The notes beneath the pieces were generated by a model. The model worked only from the letters and a program-made list of their open reading frames with translations. It was not told the origin of the DNA and ran no database searches. Source: Littorina saxatilis (lineage: Eukaryota > Mollusca > Gastropoda > Littorinimorpha > Littorinidae). Taken from it: a DNA stretch of 64,000 nt. The position numbers and the translations under genes were made by a program. Location of the stretch: contig NC_090261.1 of the NCBI RefSeq assembly GCF_037325665.1, positions 59,661,589-59,725,588 on the forward strand, in the 5' to 3' direction. Position 1 is the stretch's first letter; the number at the start of each line of letters is the position of its first letter. Shown here one piece after another: positions 40,866 through 55,400 of this stretch.

Positions 40866-42925
40866 ACGCCGCCGATGTTCACACCGAACAATCCTCCGGT
40901 GAAGACAGAAGTTGGTCCTCTCACCGTGCATCCATTCTGGTTCGACAGCTACACTAAAGGTACTGTAACTGTCCCACAGGGAAATACGCAAGTGAGACCT
41001 GGTCTAGTCAGGATTCAGGTTGGCACAGCGTTCCCTACTTCCGCCCGGCGCCGGGCAGGAAGCCGTCAAAAGGCAGGTATCCTGCTGGGGATTCACCCCT
41101 CAGGTGCTTGCTCTTCGTACGGGAGACACGCACGTGCCGGTCTGGTCTATTCAGGATTCAGTATCGGTACAGCGGTCCACACTTCCGCCACGGGAGCGGA
41201 ATCCGTCACAAGACAGGTAGCCACCACGCAGGTGCCGGCTCTTAGAACGGAAGACACGCAACGCCGGTCTGGTCTAGTCAGGACGCAGTATTGGCACAGC
41301 GGTCCACACTTCCGCCCAAGGGGCAGGAAGTAATCTCAAGAGAGGTAGCTAGCAGAGGACATATTGCTCAAGCTTCCTCACTTCCGGTTGACACCGTCTA
41401 TGATGATGCTAGTCAAAGCGGCGGTGAGCTTCCGGTAGGCACTTACGTGCTAGCAGAATAGGAATACGGGGGCTTCCGCTATGGAGGAAGATCCCAAATT
41501 CTGGCTACCTGCCAAGCTATCCCTTGGGGTAGCAATGACACCGCAGGTAGCTTCAAGATTCTTTGAGGAAGGAGTGGTCTCAGCAGTAAGTTCAACCACA
41601 CCACCACCTTCAGAGGTTGCCGGTGCCCTGGGTTTTTCCACAAAGGGGGAGTGCACACGCATTCTCCCAGCAGCTGGGACGGAAGTGATAACCCGATACA
41701 CTACTCCTCTTGCCGCCGACTACTTCCGGCAACAACAAGAGAGAGAGAGTTTACCAGCCATGGTCACACTGCGTTTCCGTTTTACGGTGCAGATGGTGAC
41801 AAGGCACGGTATAGTCTGCTACAGCAAGTGGGCTGCCATGGTTTACCATCTGCTCCCCCCTCAGCTTCAGATGTCTCGAGAGACACTTCCTCCTCCTTTG
41901 TAGAAGAGGAGAACTGCCAGAAGAAAAACGCACAGTTCTCTCTCCCACCAAAACTTCAACACGCGCTGCAGGTAGCAGCCGAAGTTTCTTCTTTATAGGA
42001 TTCTCGCCACAGGCGACCCAGTCTTATGAATCTGACCAGTTAGATCACTATGCTCCTTCCTGTCTCATACAAGGGGTTAAGATCACAAACAAGGCTACTC
42101 TTATCGTCTCTCAAAGAGAGATAAGGACATATCTAAGTTGGTGCTTAAATCAGGTAGATTATTTGAAATCATAGACTCCGCCTACTGGAGATTGGAGGAC
42201 GTCTTGATCAACCACTACCTGCGCGACATTTCCAGTGCGCGGCAGGACGGTTTCAATGCGCTTCCAGCAATGGTAGCAGCAGGGCATTTGTTGCCTAGCT
42301 CATTGGTGAGCAAGGACGCATGAGGCAAGAGCCTGGGCATCCTCTTTAGCTGTGCTAAGATCAGGAAGATTATCTGAAGTCCTTGATTCTGCCTACTGGA
42401 GATCGGAGGACGTTTTTTATCAACTTTTACCTGCGCGACATTTCTAGTGCGCGGCAGGACGGTACCAATGCTCTACCAGCGATGGTAGCAGCAGGGCAAT
42501 TGTTGCCTAGTTTATAGGTGAGATTCCCACCACCTTAATTAGCAATCTGCTATATGTGAGTTGGGATAAGATATGTAATTTAATCAAATTTTAATAATAA
42601 ATTTTCAGTTGATTAATATACTTACCCAACTCACATTGTGAAGTCCCTTCCGCCTACCCGGCATTAGATTCCCTAAAAATAAGAGGGCGCTTCAAGCGAA
42701 TGACTAAAAGATGGCGGCGAGAGGCGTGCGCAGTGCATGTAGGGAGGTAGCCTTGACCTGGCGGCACTGACACGTGACCGTCAAGGCCGTTCTATTTTTA
42801 GGGTTACTTCCTCCCTTACCAGGGTGAAGCGTAGTTCAGCGTTCTAGCACTAAACTGAAGTAAATTGCTATATGTGAGTTGGGTAAGTATATTAATCAAA
42901 TGAAAATTTATTATTAAAATTTTCG
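39643..42925 (+). mobile_element. DIRS-type retroelement fossil, broken, about 3.3 kb
   Basis: Inverted ends: TACTTAGTTTAGTCCTAGAA onward at 39685-39850 and its reverse complement at 42696-42860, with CCCAACTCACAT-type outer ends. The inside keeps parts like the start of the gag-like frame and the end of the tyrosine recombinase frame; that recombinase end appears twice in tandem (about 42140-42320 and 42340-42520). Reverse transcriptase is missing, so it is an internally deleted fossil with multiple breaks. The ends differ at several places, which suggests an older insertion than the one at 49836. Confidence 0.75.
40474..40866 (-). repeat. SINE C, reverse copy inside the DIRS fossil
   Basis: Starts CTTTCTTTTCTTTATTTGGTG, the reverse of the tail, and ends at the head (GGTAAATTCTTCCCCCTAAC) followed by about 31 G. 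The G run matches the C run that starts the head of the copy at 26697. Confidence 0.85.
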
Positions 42926-43133
42926 ATTTAATGGCAAACTTGGAGCTCAGATGACACCAAATTGTACCATTTGGGTTCTTCGGTGAAAACAAAATGCCGG
43001 GGGGGGGGGGGGGGGGGGGCATGCCCCCGGACATCCCTAGTAAGGCTAGGCGCTTAGCGTCGTCGACTTTGCTATAATTTAAACATTTTTACCTTTTTCA
43101 ATTCCCATGCCTGACTAATAAGCTGTGAGCTCA

Positions 43134-44004
43134 AAGAGTGTGTGAGATGGAACATGTTTTCAATATTGTATTCAGTTGCTGTGAGGAGAAAAGAACATAC
43201 GTTTTCTGTTCTCTGTAATATGGTAAGATCTGTGCCATCAGAGTGAAGCTTACTGGCAATACTGCCTTTGAAAATGTGTGAAAGATGTAACCTAGCTGGT
43301 AATGGTATGTACCATCTGTTTTAGTAATTGGAATGTTGTGCCTAGGCTTCTGTAAATTGGACAATAAGACGGCTTGATTGATAGAAAATATATGTACATG
43401 TTCAGTGTTGATTTGAAATATTTTCTCTTCGACTTCAAAACAAAGCACAGCAAACATTGTGTGACAGTATCTGCAATAGACATTTTCCGCAAATTACTCT
43501 GTCAGGATTGCTGTTTGGTAGAGTAAGAGCCCTTCTTTCTGAGTCAAGCTAAGCACATTTGTTTTCCTAAACTTACTGATCTCAAGCTACGTTGTGAGCG
43601 ATCACTATGGGCCAGCGATCATTGCTGCAACAAATCGTAAACTCTGATGAGTATATTTCTGAACATTGTCTACTACAATGTACTGTAAACCCTCTATGAC
43701 TCGAGAGTTCAGAGTTAAACTGTTTATCACTGACCCCATGCAGTCAATGGCATATGATGTTTCATACTTTCATAAGTAGTTCTTGTCCTGTATTGAAAGG
43801 ATGCTCAGATTGCTAATAAGGGATTTTGTCCATTCACTTGGTTCAAATGGAAAAACACTTTACCAGTTTCTTGTTTTTTTTCTTCTAAAAATGTCAACAA
43901 CTTTGTCAGGTTCTGTATTCTTGTACATGTAGTACAATTTTCCGTTTTTTTCTCGTGTCTCTCTAATTGAAAACCAATTTGCCAGTTTCTCATTGAACGC
44001 TCAC
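43134..44004. other. No feature recognised
   Basis: AT-rich unique-looking sequence. The small open frames have no domain-like composition and no convincing splice sites on either strand. Confidence 0.5.
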
Positions 44005-44572
44005 CAAACGGGAACATCCTAGGTGCCCTACGTAAAGAACGAGCAATTTTCAAAGAATTAATTTTGCGGATTGTGTCAGAGACAATCGGACCGTGGTGCG
44101 TTTTGGCGCTAGACCTAATTTTTAAAATCTAAATAATAAATTGACAGCTTGTTACACAAACATTCTTAAATCATAAAATAATTCTATTTTCATCAAGACA
44201 AGATCAGTACAATTCGAAGTTTTGAAAGTTTGAAAAAAGAAAAGCCCGGAAGCAGGGTCACGCAAGGTCGTGGTTCTCGTAGCAGACGACGGTTTATACC
44301 TATCGCCAGTTCCTCTGAACAGTCAAAAGCCATCGCTAGAGTTCTTGTGAACCACAGCCGTTTGTTTCGTGCATAGTCAGAGGTACGTGCTATTGCAGAT
44401 AAGCTCACAGCGAGACGCATTCAAATTACTAACTGACGACTACATTGTGAAAAAGAGAAACTTGATCATACGGGTTCACGATGGCTCAGGGGTAAGATAA
44501 ACCACGCAAAAATAAATTCTTTGAAAATTGCTCGCTCTTTACGGAGGGCACCTAGGATGTTCCTGTTTGATG
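44005..44572. repeat. Long inverted repeat, 570 bp
   Basis: ACGGGAACATCCTAGGTGCC, CTACGTAAAGAACGAGCAAT, TTTCAAAGAATTAATTTTG at 44005-44065 and the reverse complement at 44510-44572 (AAATTCTTTGAAAATTGCTC, TTTACGGAGGGCACCTAGGA). The loop is about 440 bp and non-coding. It may be a TIR element; I could not find a target duplication with certainty. Confidence 0.65.
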
Positions 44573-45132
44573 AGCGTTCAAATGGAAGGGTGTTTGTACT
44601 GTGTGTATCTGTGGTGGTTTACGGGAGGCTTACTGTGCCTTTAATAAAGGGGTCAAAATGTGTGTTATATGCTTGTAGTTTGCCTTGTAAAGCTATGTAT
44701 TGTCTTGAAGCTTCTGCATTTCTGTTGTAGCTTTGTTTTATCAGTTTTTATGGCAACTTCTTAATGGGAGGGGGAAAACTTAATTGTATTAATACAATGT
44801 ACTAGCACAGAATCAGCGAGACCTGCACATATGCTTTCATTTTATTCAATCAGTGTTTTGCACATTTGGCTGTTCAAGAACTTTAAACTGGGAATCATCC
44901 CTTTATCATTGTTTTTCATGTTTCAGATGCTTACATGTGAGAGAGAGATTGTATTTGTACATACATTTTATTTCAATAGTCCTTTGAACACAAAGACTGA
45001 AAGCTGTTAAATAAACAAACCTGTCAATAGTGTCATATACCTTGTTATTTTCAAAATGCTAGAATGATTCTTATCAATCATGTATAGAGTATGTACTTAC
45101 TTGGGAGAAAAAAAAAAAAATATTGAACACTA

Positions 45133-45142
45133 TTTCATTCTC

Positions 45143-45226
<84 letters not shown>
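45133..45226. repeat. (CT)n microsatellite
   Basis: About 45 CT units directly 5' of the LINE fragment. 44573-45132 shows no feature. Confidence 0.95.
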
Positions 45227-45228
<2 letters not shown>

Positions 45229-45264
45229 GCATATATGGAACAAATGAATCTGTTTCATCCTTTT

Positions 45265-47102
45265 CAGTCTGGATTCCGCTCTAAGCATTCCTGCCACACC
45301 GCCTTAAGCTCTTTATGCGAGACTTGGCTGTCAGCAATAAACAAAGCAGAAATAACGGGAGCGTTGTTTTTGGACTTTTAAGAAAGCCTTTGACCTAGTA
45401 GATCACTCACTTCTACTAAAGAAATTAAAGTGCTATTTAAAAGACGACTCCGCCTGTGCCTTTTTTGAATCGTATCTTTCAAAACGGAAAAAGTATGTAT
45501 CCATTAACTGTAAAACTTCGTCAAATGAGTTTGTCAGGAGTGGTGTCCCTCAAGGGTCTGTATTAGGACCTATCTTGTTCTGTATTTATATAAATGATCT
45601 ACCCCTTCATGTGTCCGATGAAAAAGTTAGATGTGAGTTCTTCGCGGATGACTCTTCTGTTCACACCAGTCAAAAATCTTTGGAATCCGTCAACTCTTCT
45701 CTTCAAACAAGTGTGGATGAAATCACTGAGTGGTGCGTTTCTAATGCAATGATCATTCATCCGATTAAAACAAAGAGTATAGTGATAACCACGAGACAAA
45801 AACACCAATTAAGTCCTTTACAATTACAACTGTCAGTTGGTTCAACTCAAGTGCAGCAAGTTAGGGAACATAGATTATTGGGTGTTACCATTGATCAAGA
45901 GTTGAAATGGCAAACTCATTTGAGTAATATTTGCAAACTAGTATCAAACAAAAAATTCCTCCGAGGTAGGAAAAACACCCCCGTTGGTCAAAGGGAAATA
46001 ACCATTCTCACTGCACCCATTCTCACTGCCACCAACTGAGAAGGTTATTTCCCTTTGACCATTAATATGTTTCTCTATAAGTCCTTGTAGAATCTTAATC
46101 CACCAATAACTCCCTAACCGTGTGTTTGACTGGTCCCAATTTTTGTAAGGACCGTCTCAGGAATGTATAGAACCTGTTCACCAAGTTTGGTGACGATCGG
46201 TCCGTTCATTCTTGAGATCTATATGCGAACACAAACACACAAACAAACAAACACATCGACCGAAACCTATACACACCCCTATACCGGGGGTGTAAAAATG
46301 TGTACCTGTTATCAAAATTAAGGCATTACGCAGATTCTGCAGCACTCAAAATGTTCTATTACGCCCACATAATGCCTCATATAAACTTCGCATCGACACT
46401 TTGGGATAACTGCAGTGATGTTCATTTAAAAAGACAATTCCCTGCATCGCCGAGCTGCAAAACTTATTCTGCATGATTTGAATAGATATAGGTCCACGGA
46501 TGATAAACTAAAGCTCTTGAATTTCCTCCCCTTGAAAGATCAGTTGACGTTAAACAAGGCTGTGTTCATGTATAAAATTCTAAATGACGACTGTCCTAAA
46601 TATTTGCAATCACATTTCAAACATGCCACAAAAAGATATGGGTCCCAAAAAATCATCCCTCCTATACCTCGCATAGACCTCTACAAATCGAGCTTAGCCT
46701 TCTCGGGAGCGTTTCTCTGGAACTCCTTCCCCCAACAGATAAGAAATGCAACTTCAGTGAAAATGTTTAAGAGACAGTCACGTTCACACATCATTCGTAA
46801 ATGAAATGTCTTGTTTGATTGTTATTTTGTTAAACATTTTGTACTAGTGTTAACGGATGTGTAGCTGATCGGAGCAACTTTATTCCCAAATGAAAGGTAT
46901 AACTATGTCAATGTAATTTTGTAATTTTTGAGTTCTCCTTATGTAATTCCTTAAATGCACATTGTGTTGCATTCCATACAATGTATTTCTGTATTTTATA
47001 TGATTGAATTTATATTTTTAATGTGCGTCTGTCTTTATGTGTTGTATAAAGGACAGGTTGGAAGAATAGGCTTTGCCTAAAACCTTTATCCTTTTGTAAT
47101 AA

Positions 47103-47105
<3 letters not shown>
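45265..47105 (+). mobile_element. 5'-truncated LINE (CR1/Jockey-like), interrupted
   Basis: Reverse transcriptase begins at QSGFRSKHSCHTALSSLCET. A frameshift lies at about 45380, between GALFLDF and KAFDLVDHSLLLKKL. It continues RSGVPQGSVLGPILFCIYIN with FADD at 45643-45654, up to LVSNKKFL at about 45960. After an insertion it resumes and ends with the C-terminal frame 46478-46804 (FLPLKDQLTLNKAVFMYKIL ... GAFLWNSFPQQIRN). The 3' UTR ends CCTTTTGTAATAAAGG at 47105. Such C-terminal regions are typical of CR1/Jockey-group elements. Dead copy. Confidence 0.8.
45966..46308. mobile_element. TIR insertion in the LINE (AAAAACACCCCCG)
   Basis: AAAAACACCCCCGTTGGTCA at the left and TATACCGGGGGTGTAAAAA at the right. 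Inside are TGGTGACGATCGGTCCGTTC and a CAAACA repeat, a layout similar to Repeat E. It splits the reverse transcriptase reading frame. Confidence 0.6.
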
Positions 47106-49019
<1,914 letters not shown>

Positions 49020-49081
<62 letters not shown>

Positions 49082-49088
49082 ACACACA

Positions 49089-49144
<56 letters not shown>
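49020..49144. repeat. (CT)n then (CA)n microsatellite
   Basis: CT from 49020 to 49080 then CA to 49144, grown from the LINE tail. A G run of about 26 lies at 49299-49324. 49145-49400 is otherwise featureless. Confidence 0.95.
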
Positions 49145-49146
<2 letters not shown>

Positions 49147-49468
49147 GAAAGAAGTGAAAACACATTTCATCCAAATGAGTAATCATAATTCGTACACTAG
49201 TCCGCATACAAGAATATCTGACACAGAACATATAGGTTGGAGTAGACTGACGAGCTTATCTAACTGGAGGATACTATTTGGGGGCCTACTTTTTTTGGGG
49301 GAGGGGGGGGGGGGGGGGGGGGGGCGTCTGCTGTAAGTGTCGGAGGTCATAAATCGACATCACTGTTATTCAAGGGCAATCACTCTGGCTGCATTGCACG
49401 TATAGCGAACTGGAAGATCAGCGCAGCCAACTTCGGCGAGGGTAATATTCCATCGCAGAGCAGACACC

Positions 49469-52400
49469 ATGGCGTTGACCGACGCAGCAGTGAAGGCAGC
49501 ATGTTCTCCACCAACACCTGAGACCAAGGTGAGTACGCGAAAGGCTTTTTTTTTTGCATTTGTTAGCAGTCTTGTGGAACACGGTGCTGTGTTGCAGTGT
49601 GCACCCCGGATAGAACAGTGACAAAGCAAAACTGTTTTAGTATGTCGGTATTACTTTGGCATCTTTCTAACGCATGCGTGTGTATACACAGTTGACACAC
49701 TGGTCATTGAAACCTTTCAAATTATGTTACAGGATTTTATCATGCAGCAAACAATGCTGCGAGTCAAAGATCCAAAGAAATCCCTGGACTTCTACACCCG
49801 TATCTTAGGCATGACGTAAGTCACACTACATTGTATAATTAAAAATTTTAAGAGTAAATTTTCATTTAATTAATAGACTTACCCAACTCACAAATAGCAA
49901 TTAACTCTAGTTCAGTGCTGGTAACGCTGTACGCGTCCCCTTGGTAACCAAGGGAGACCACTCTAAAAAAGAAAGTGATCCATCCCATAATGCCCGACTA
50001 TCAACAGTCAGACATCCGTATGCGTGCGCATACGCCGCCATCTTATCATTCCAAAACGAAGCCCAACTCACTCTTTTATAGACCCCAGTACCAACCACAG
50101 CGGGGAGGTGGGAGGGAATAAACGTTGTGAGTTGGGTAAGTCTATTAATTAAATGAAAATTTACTCTTAAAATTTTTAATTAAATTACATATCCATACCC
50201 AACTCACAAATAGCAGATTGCTACTATAGGTGGCGGGTACTCACCAAACATCAACGTAGAAGAGCTTGTCCTGCTGCCACCATAGAAGGTAGTGCAAAAC
50301 TGCCATCTTGTCGCAGGGAGGAGATGTCTCTCAGATAATAATTCATGAAGACATCCTCCGATTTCCAATAGGCCGCCTCCAAAACGTCAGCCAGACGGCC
50401 TGAACGGAGCACTGCCACAGAGGAGGCCCATGCTCTCGCCTCATGCGTTCTTGCCGAGGTCAGGGGAAGTACTGCCCTAACCTCTCCGGACTGAGTATGC
50501 CACCAGGCGTAAGCTTGCCTGATTAGCGTGGATACCCACTTAGCCAAAGTCACCTTAGCAATATCTTTGCCCCTTGCTGTATTGGGAGAGATAAAAAGCA
50601 ACTTTTGATTTTCTGAACGAATGAACCTAGTTCGAGACAGGTAAACGCTGAGCGTTCTGACCGGACAGTTAACTATGTCAAGATCTCCAGGAGCAAGGAT
50701 GTTGCTCAAGGCAGGGATGTTAACAACAGGAGACATATGACCTGGTTTTTGATTTTTTGCTAAGAATTCAGGCCTGAATTTAAGAGATATGGAACCATCT
50801 TTTTCGGTTGCAATATCTTTAGCTAAGCCGGATAAAGCATGCACCTCACTCCCTCTACGCGACGTCGCGAGCAATGTTAGAAAAACCGCCTTGCGCGTCA
50901 AGTTAGCCAAACTAGATGACTGTAACGGTTCAAACTCGTTAGAAGCCAAAAATCTCAACACAAGCAACAAATCCCAAGCAGGGAGCGAAGACTTCACGCG
51001 CGCGGCTTTAAGGGCAGCACCCTTAATAACGCTAGCGACAACCCCATCAAGAGTAATCTTATGTCCCAGCTGCCTAAGTGTTGACGAAATCGCGGACCTT
51101 CTAACACGAAGGGAAGACGCTGACCCCCCCTGTCCAGCTAGCCAGGCTAAATGATTTGCCACCTGCATGGACCTCGGTGCCAAAGGTTTAACCCTGTTAA
51201 GACCACACCATTTCACCCAAGAGGCCCAGTGAGACGAGTAGACCGAACTGGTTGACTTCCTATGAGCATGCTTCACAAAATCTACAGTGGCAGAAGAGGC
51301 GCCTGCCTTAAGCATAGCGCTTCTGACAGAATCCACCCTTGAAGGTTGAGGGCCTGAGGGTTCTCGTGAGGGATTCCCGACCTGGGTTGAAGAAGTTCTC
51401 CCTTTCTTACTGCGATGGGGATAGGCGGTCGAACCGCCAGTCGCAGCAAGTCCGGGAACCAGTGCTGGCTTGGCCAAAGTGGGGCAACCAGAACCAGCGC
51501 TGGCTTTTCCAGGTCGACCTTCCTGAGAACTTTGCCCAACAAGCAAAACGGAGGGAAGGCGTAAGCTGTCAGCCCTGTCCAATCCAGTTCTAGCGCATTC
51601 ACGCCCCACGCCAGAGGATCCGGGAAGGGGGATACAAACAGCGGTAGCCTCGCTGAATACCGAGTTGCGAACAAATCGATTTGAGGCTTCTCTATCTGCT
51701 CCCAAAGCCGGTGTAGGGATTGGTGCGACAGCGTCCACTCTGAATGGACCACCTTGTCCCCCCTGCTCAGCGCATCTGCAAGGACGTTCAAGCTGCCCTT
51801 CAGAAAGATGGCTGACAGCAGAATATGATGCGAAGCGCACCACTTTAGAATGAGGCACGCACTGTCTGAAAGGCTGAGGGATCTCGTTCCGCCCTGCCTG
51901 TTCACGTAAGCCGCGACCGTCCTGTTGTCGGTGTGCAACCTGACATGACTGTTCTGAACGAACGGCAGAAAAGCTTGGAGGGCCAAGGAAACAGCCTCCA
52001 ACTCTAGAGCATTGATATGGCGCGTGGGAAGAGACAGGTTCCACTCTCCCGACACCACATGCTCCCCCAGGTGCGCTCCCCACCCCGTCAGAGAAGCATC
52101 GGTAAACAGCTCGTTCTCTGGCGCCGGGCGCACTATCGGGACTCCCTGTGAGACCCAGGGAAGAAGCCAGACCTGCGTGGTCTCGAAAAACCAGTCTCCC
52201 AGAGAAATCTGGGTGTCCCACCCCTGGGTTGACTGATCCCACCGGGCCTGAAGAGCTGCCTGAAACGGCCTCTTGTGTACCCTGCCCAGTGGGACAAGAG
52301 TAGCCATAGACTCCATCTGGCCAAGTACTGATGTCAGAACCCGTACACTGGCCAGATTCTCTCCGTGAAGCGCACGGAGCAAGTCTTGAAGTTTGGCCAC

Positions 52401-55400
52401 CCTCTTCTGAGACGGGCGGACCGACCAACTGAGCGTATCGAACTCCATCCCCAAGTAAGTGAACGTCTGGGATGGAACCAGTTCTGATTTGCCCAGGTTC
52501 ACAGAGAACCCGAGCTGGGCAGCCTGACTGAGCACCATGCGAGTATGGACGTGGCACAACTCTCTGTCCTGATGTAGGATCAGCCAATCGTCCAGATAAG
52601 CTCGCAGACGCACGCCCTCCTTGCGCACAAGAGCGCAGAGCTGACGCACCACGATGGTAAATATCCAAGGCGCGAGAGATAGGCCGAACGGCAGTGCCCT
52701 GAACTGGTAGGCCTTGGCTCCCCAGCGGAAGCGCAACCACTTCCTGTCCGTCACGTGCATCAAGACGTGGAAGTATGCGTCCGTAAGGTCCACTGAGGTA
52801 GCCCAATCGCCCGGACGAAGCGCCTCTCGCACAGAGGCCGGCGTCTCCATAGTGAACTTCACCGTTCGGAGATACATGTTCAGAGTTGACAGGTCGAGAA
52901 CTGGTCTCCAAGCCCCCGAGGCTTTCGGTACAACAAACAGTCTGCCGTAAAACCCCGGGGACCGTAAGTCCAAGACCTCTTCTATCGCCCCTTTCAAGAG
53001 AAGGGCTGACACCTCCCCTTGCACCGCGGCTCTCGCCTCCGGATCCCTGGGGGGTTTGCAGAGCGGGATTATCCTGGTCAGAGGTGCTTTTTCCCCTGAC
53101 CAGAGAAGCCTGAACCCCGAACGAACGATCCCGGTAACCCACTTGCTGTCCACTAGCTGCAGCCAGGAAGAGAGGGCCCTGGACGGGCCGCCCGCCACAA
53201 CCAGTGCGGGGGCTACCGGGAAGGCCTGTTCGGGGGAGTTTCATTGGGGGTGGGGCTTGCGCCCCGACCCCCTAGAACCACCAAAGGACTGACCCCTCTT
53301 AGGGTAGGGCGCACCGCGACCTCTACCCCCTGAAGAGAACGACTGTTTCTGAGCCTTACCGCCACCACCAGACGAGGATGTCTGAGGTTTGGCCGTAGAC
53401 TGCGACTGAGTCCGTGACTGAGACTGAACCTGAGGTTTGCCCTGAGCCTTAGGCAAACCTTGAAAAGCAATGCGGGCTATAGCGAGATCCCTCGCGTCCG
53501 CTGTCTCCTTCTGGAGAGCATCCAAAGAGGCCTGACCCAACAACGATCCCTCTAAAAACGGGGACACTTTCAAGGCCTCAATCGTGGACTTATCAGAAAT
53601 CCTCGATCCCGACAAAAACGCCGACCTCCTTGAGTGCACTGCATGTGCGTAAAGGTTGGCTGAAACCGACATCTGTTCCCTTGTAACCTTGGCCAAAGTG
53701 GCCAGAAGGGTAGACACGTCAAGCGCCGAAGCGTCGAACCTGAATTCAAAGGGGTCCAGTGAGGTCGCAATCGACCTCGAAAGAGACCGTTGCAGAGACT
53801 CTGACACTGACGTCAGCTCAAGCAACGACCTCCCTGCATCTTCAAGACCCACCATCGAAGCCTCGGTACACGGAAGCGGAGTGCAAGAACCGTAACCGAC
53901 TTCACGCAGCGAAGCAAGCTCAGGCGTCACCGGCAACACAGCCGTTGGTAACGCGAAATGCCCAATCAGCTTAACAGGCCGGGGAACAAGCTTCAACTTC
54001 TGAATACCAGAAACAGCTCGATCCCCCGCCTTGGCCAACCACGGGAGAACATCTTCAGGTGCATCACCACGTTGCGACAACAACGGCACATCCGGTCCGT
54101 TCCTTCCCTTGAAAACCTTTGCCATAACGTAGGCAACCGAGGACGATTCTTTAAACCGGAACTGACCAGAATCATTCTTGGCAGACCGGAAATCGTCAAA
54201 AGCCGACCTGGGTGGCAGAAGTCTCTCCTTGCTTCTCACCACCCCTTCCGGAAAGTATTTGGAGGCCGTCTCCGCTGCCATAGCCACCGCGCTCGACAGC
54301 TTCGACGGCAGGTTGAGAAGGGTGTCATCCACGGCCGTGGCATTGCCCTCCTCCAACCCTCCTTCCTGGTCGCTATCACAACCAGGTGGGTCAACGCCAG
54401 AGAAACTTGCAAAGTCCTCGGAGTCACACCCACCATCCGTCCCGCGGGACGGATATCGAACCGGCATACCCGACACTGAATCAGAGGTATATGCAGAGTT
54501 CAAACGATTCACAGGGCTCCCTACAACTGCCGGACGGACGCGATGCCATTGTCCAGAAATTGCAGGAGAGCTTTCACCACGCAAGTGGCTTACTTTATCC
54601 TGTGACCGCAAACCCTCGTCACCAGAGAACCTGGTAACTTGAGGGCTAGACATACCTTTAGAGCGCACCGGCCCATGCACAAGGGACACCAGCCGACCAT
54701 CACCGTGCTGCAACGCATGCACTTCCGCCCGAACCACGGTAGGAGCAGCCACAGCAGAAGCCGCAGCAGAAGCTGAAGCAAAACCGGAAGTGGACGGAGT
54801 CGGTGAAGACCTGACTCTACCCAACGAAGATGCATCAACGACGCCAGCCGGAAGTGCGCGAATCTCAGCTTTCGTCGCCGACAAATCGGCCGCCAAAGTA
54901 GAAACCTGTGTACTCAAAGTCAAAAGCAAAGACGCAATATCGGCGGGAGACACACCTGAATCACCAGGAGCCCCCGACGAAACAACCGGTTTAACAACAT
55001 CTTTATCCTTATCACTACGTGTGACTTTGTCCTTCTTCCCGGACAAAATGGCGGACAAAGGCTTGTCACCAACAACATCAACATCACATCCTACATTTCC
55101 CGGTTCTATCTGAGAAGTGGCGGAAATTCCATCACTCTTTCTTCTAGACGAAGAACTTCTCTTAGAGGAAGAAGAACTAGCAGCCGGAGAAGCTGAAGCA
55201 GCAGCCTGTCTCGAATTAGTCCTATTTTTGGCGCACTCCGCCATGTCAAAACGAACTCACAAAAAATTTTCGAACTGAAAAATTTTACAAGTTCACAACG
55301 TGCGACAGAAACGTCGCCAGAGTTACATAAAACAAGAAATCTCTCACCCAAAAACAGCCAGGGTATTGACAAAGCTCGGCGGCAGACCAAGGGGCGAAGT

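Larger units (their letters stand above)
39520..43113. mobile_element. TIR element, family 3, with nested insertions
   Basis: Starts CAGACATGGGAATTGTCCGC and ends CAATTCCCATGCCTG; 6-bp target duplication ACTAAT (39514-39519, 43114-43119). Its own sequence is only about 39520-39642 and 42926-43113. The middle is a DIRS-type element. The right part has a G run and the module CTAGTAAGGCTAGGCGCTTA, which also occurs in the family 1 element near 2240. Confidence 0.8.

Noticed and set aside
51339-55113. Plus-strand open frames across the DIRS element
   Set aside because: They are shadows of the minus-strand frames in GC-rich sequence.
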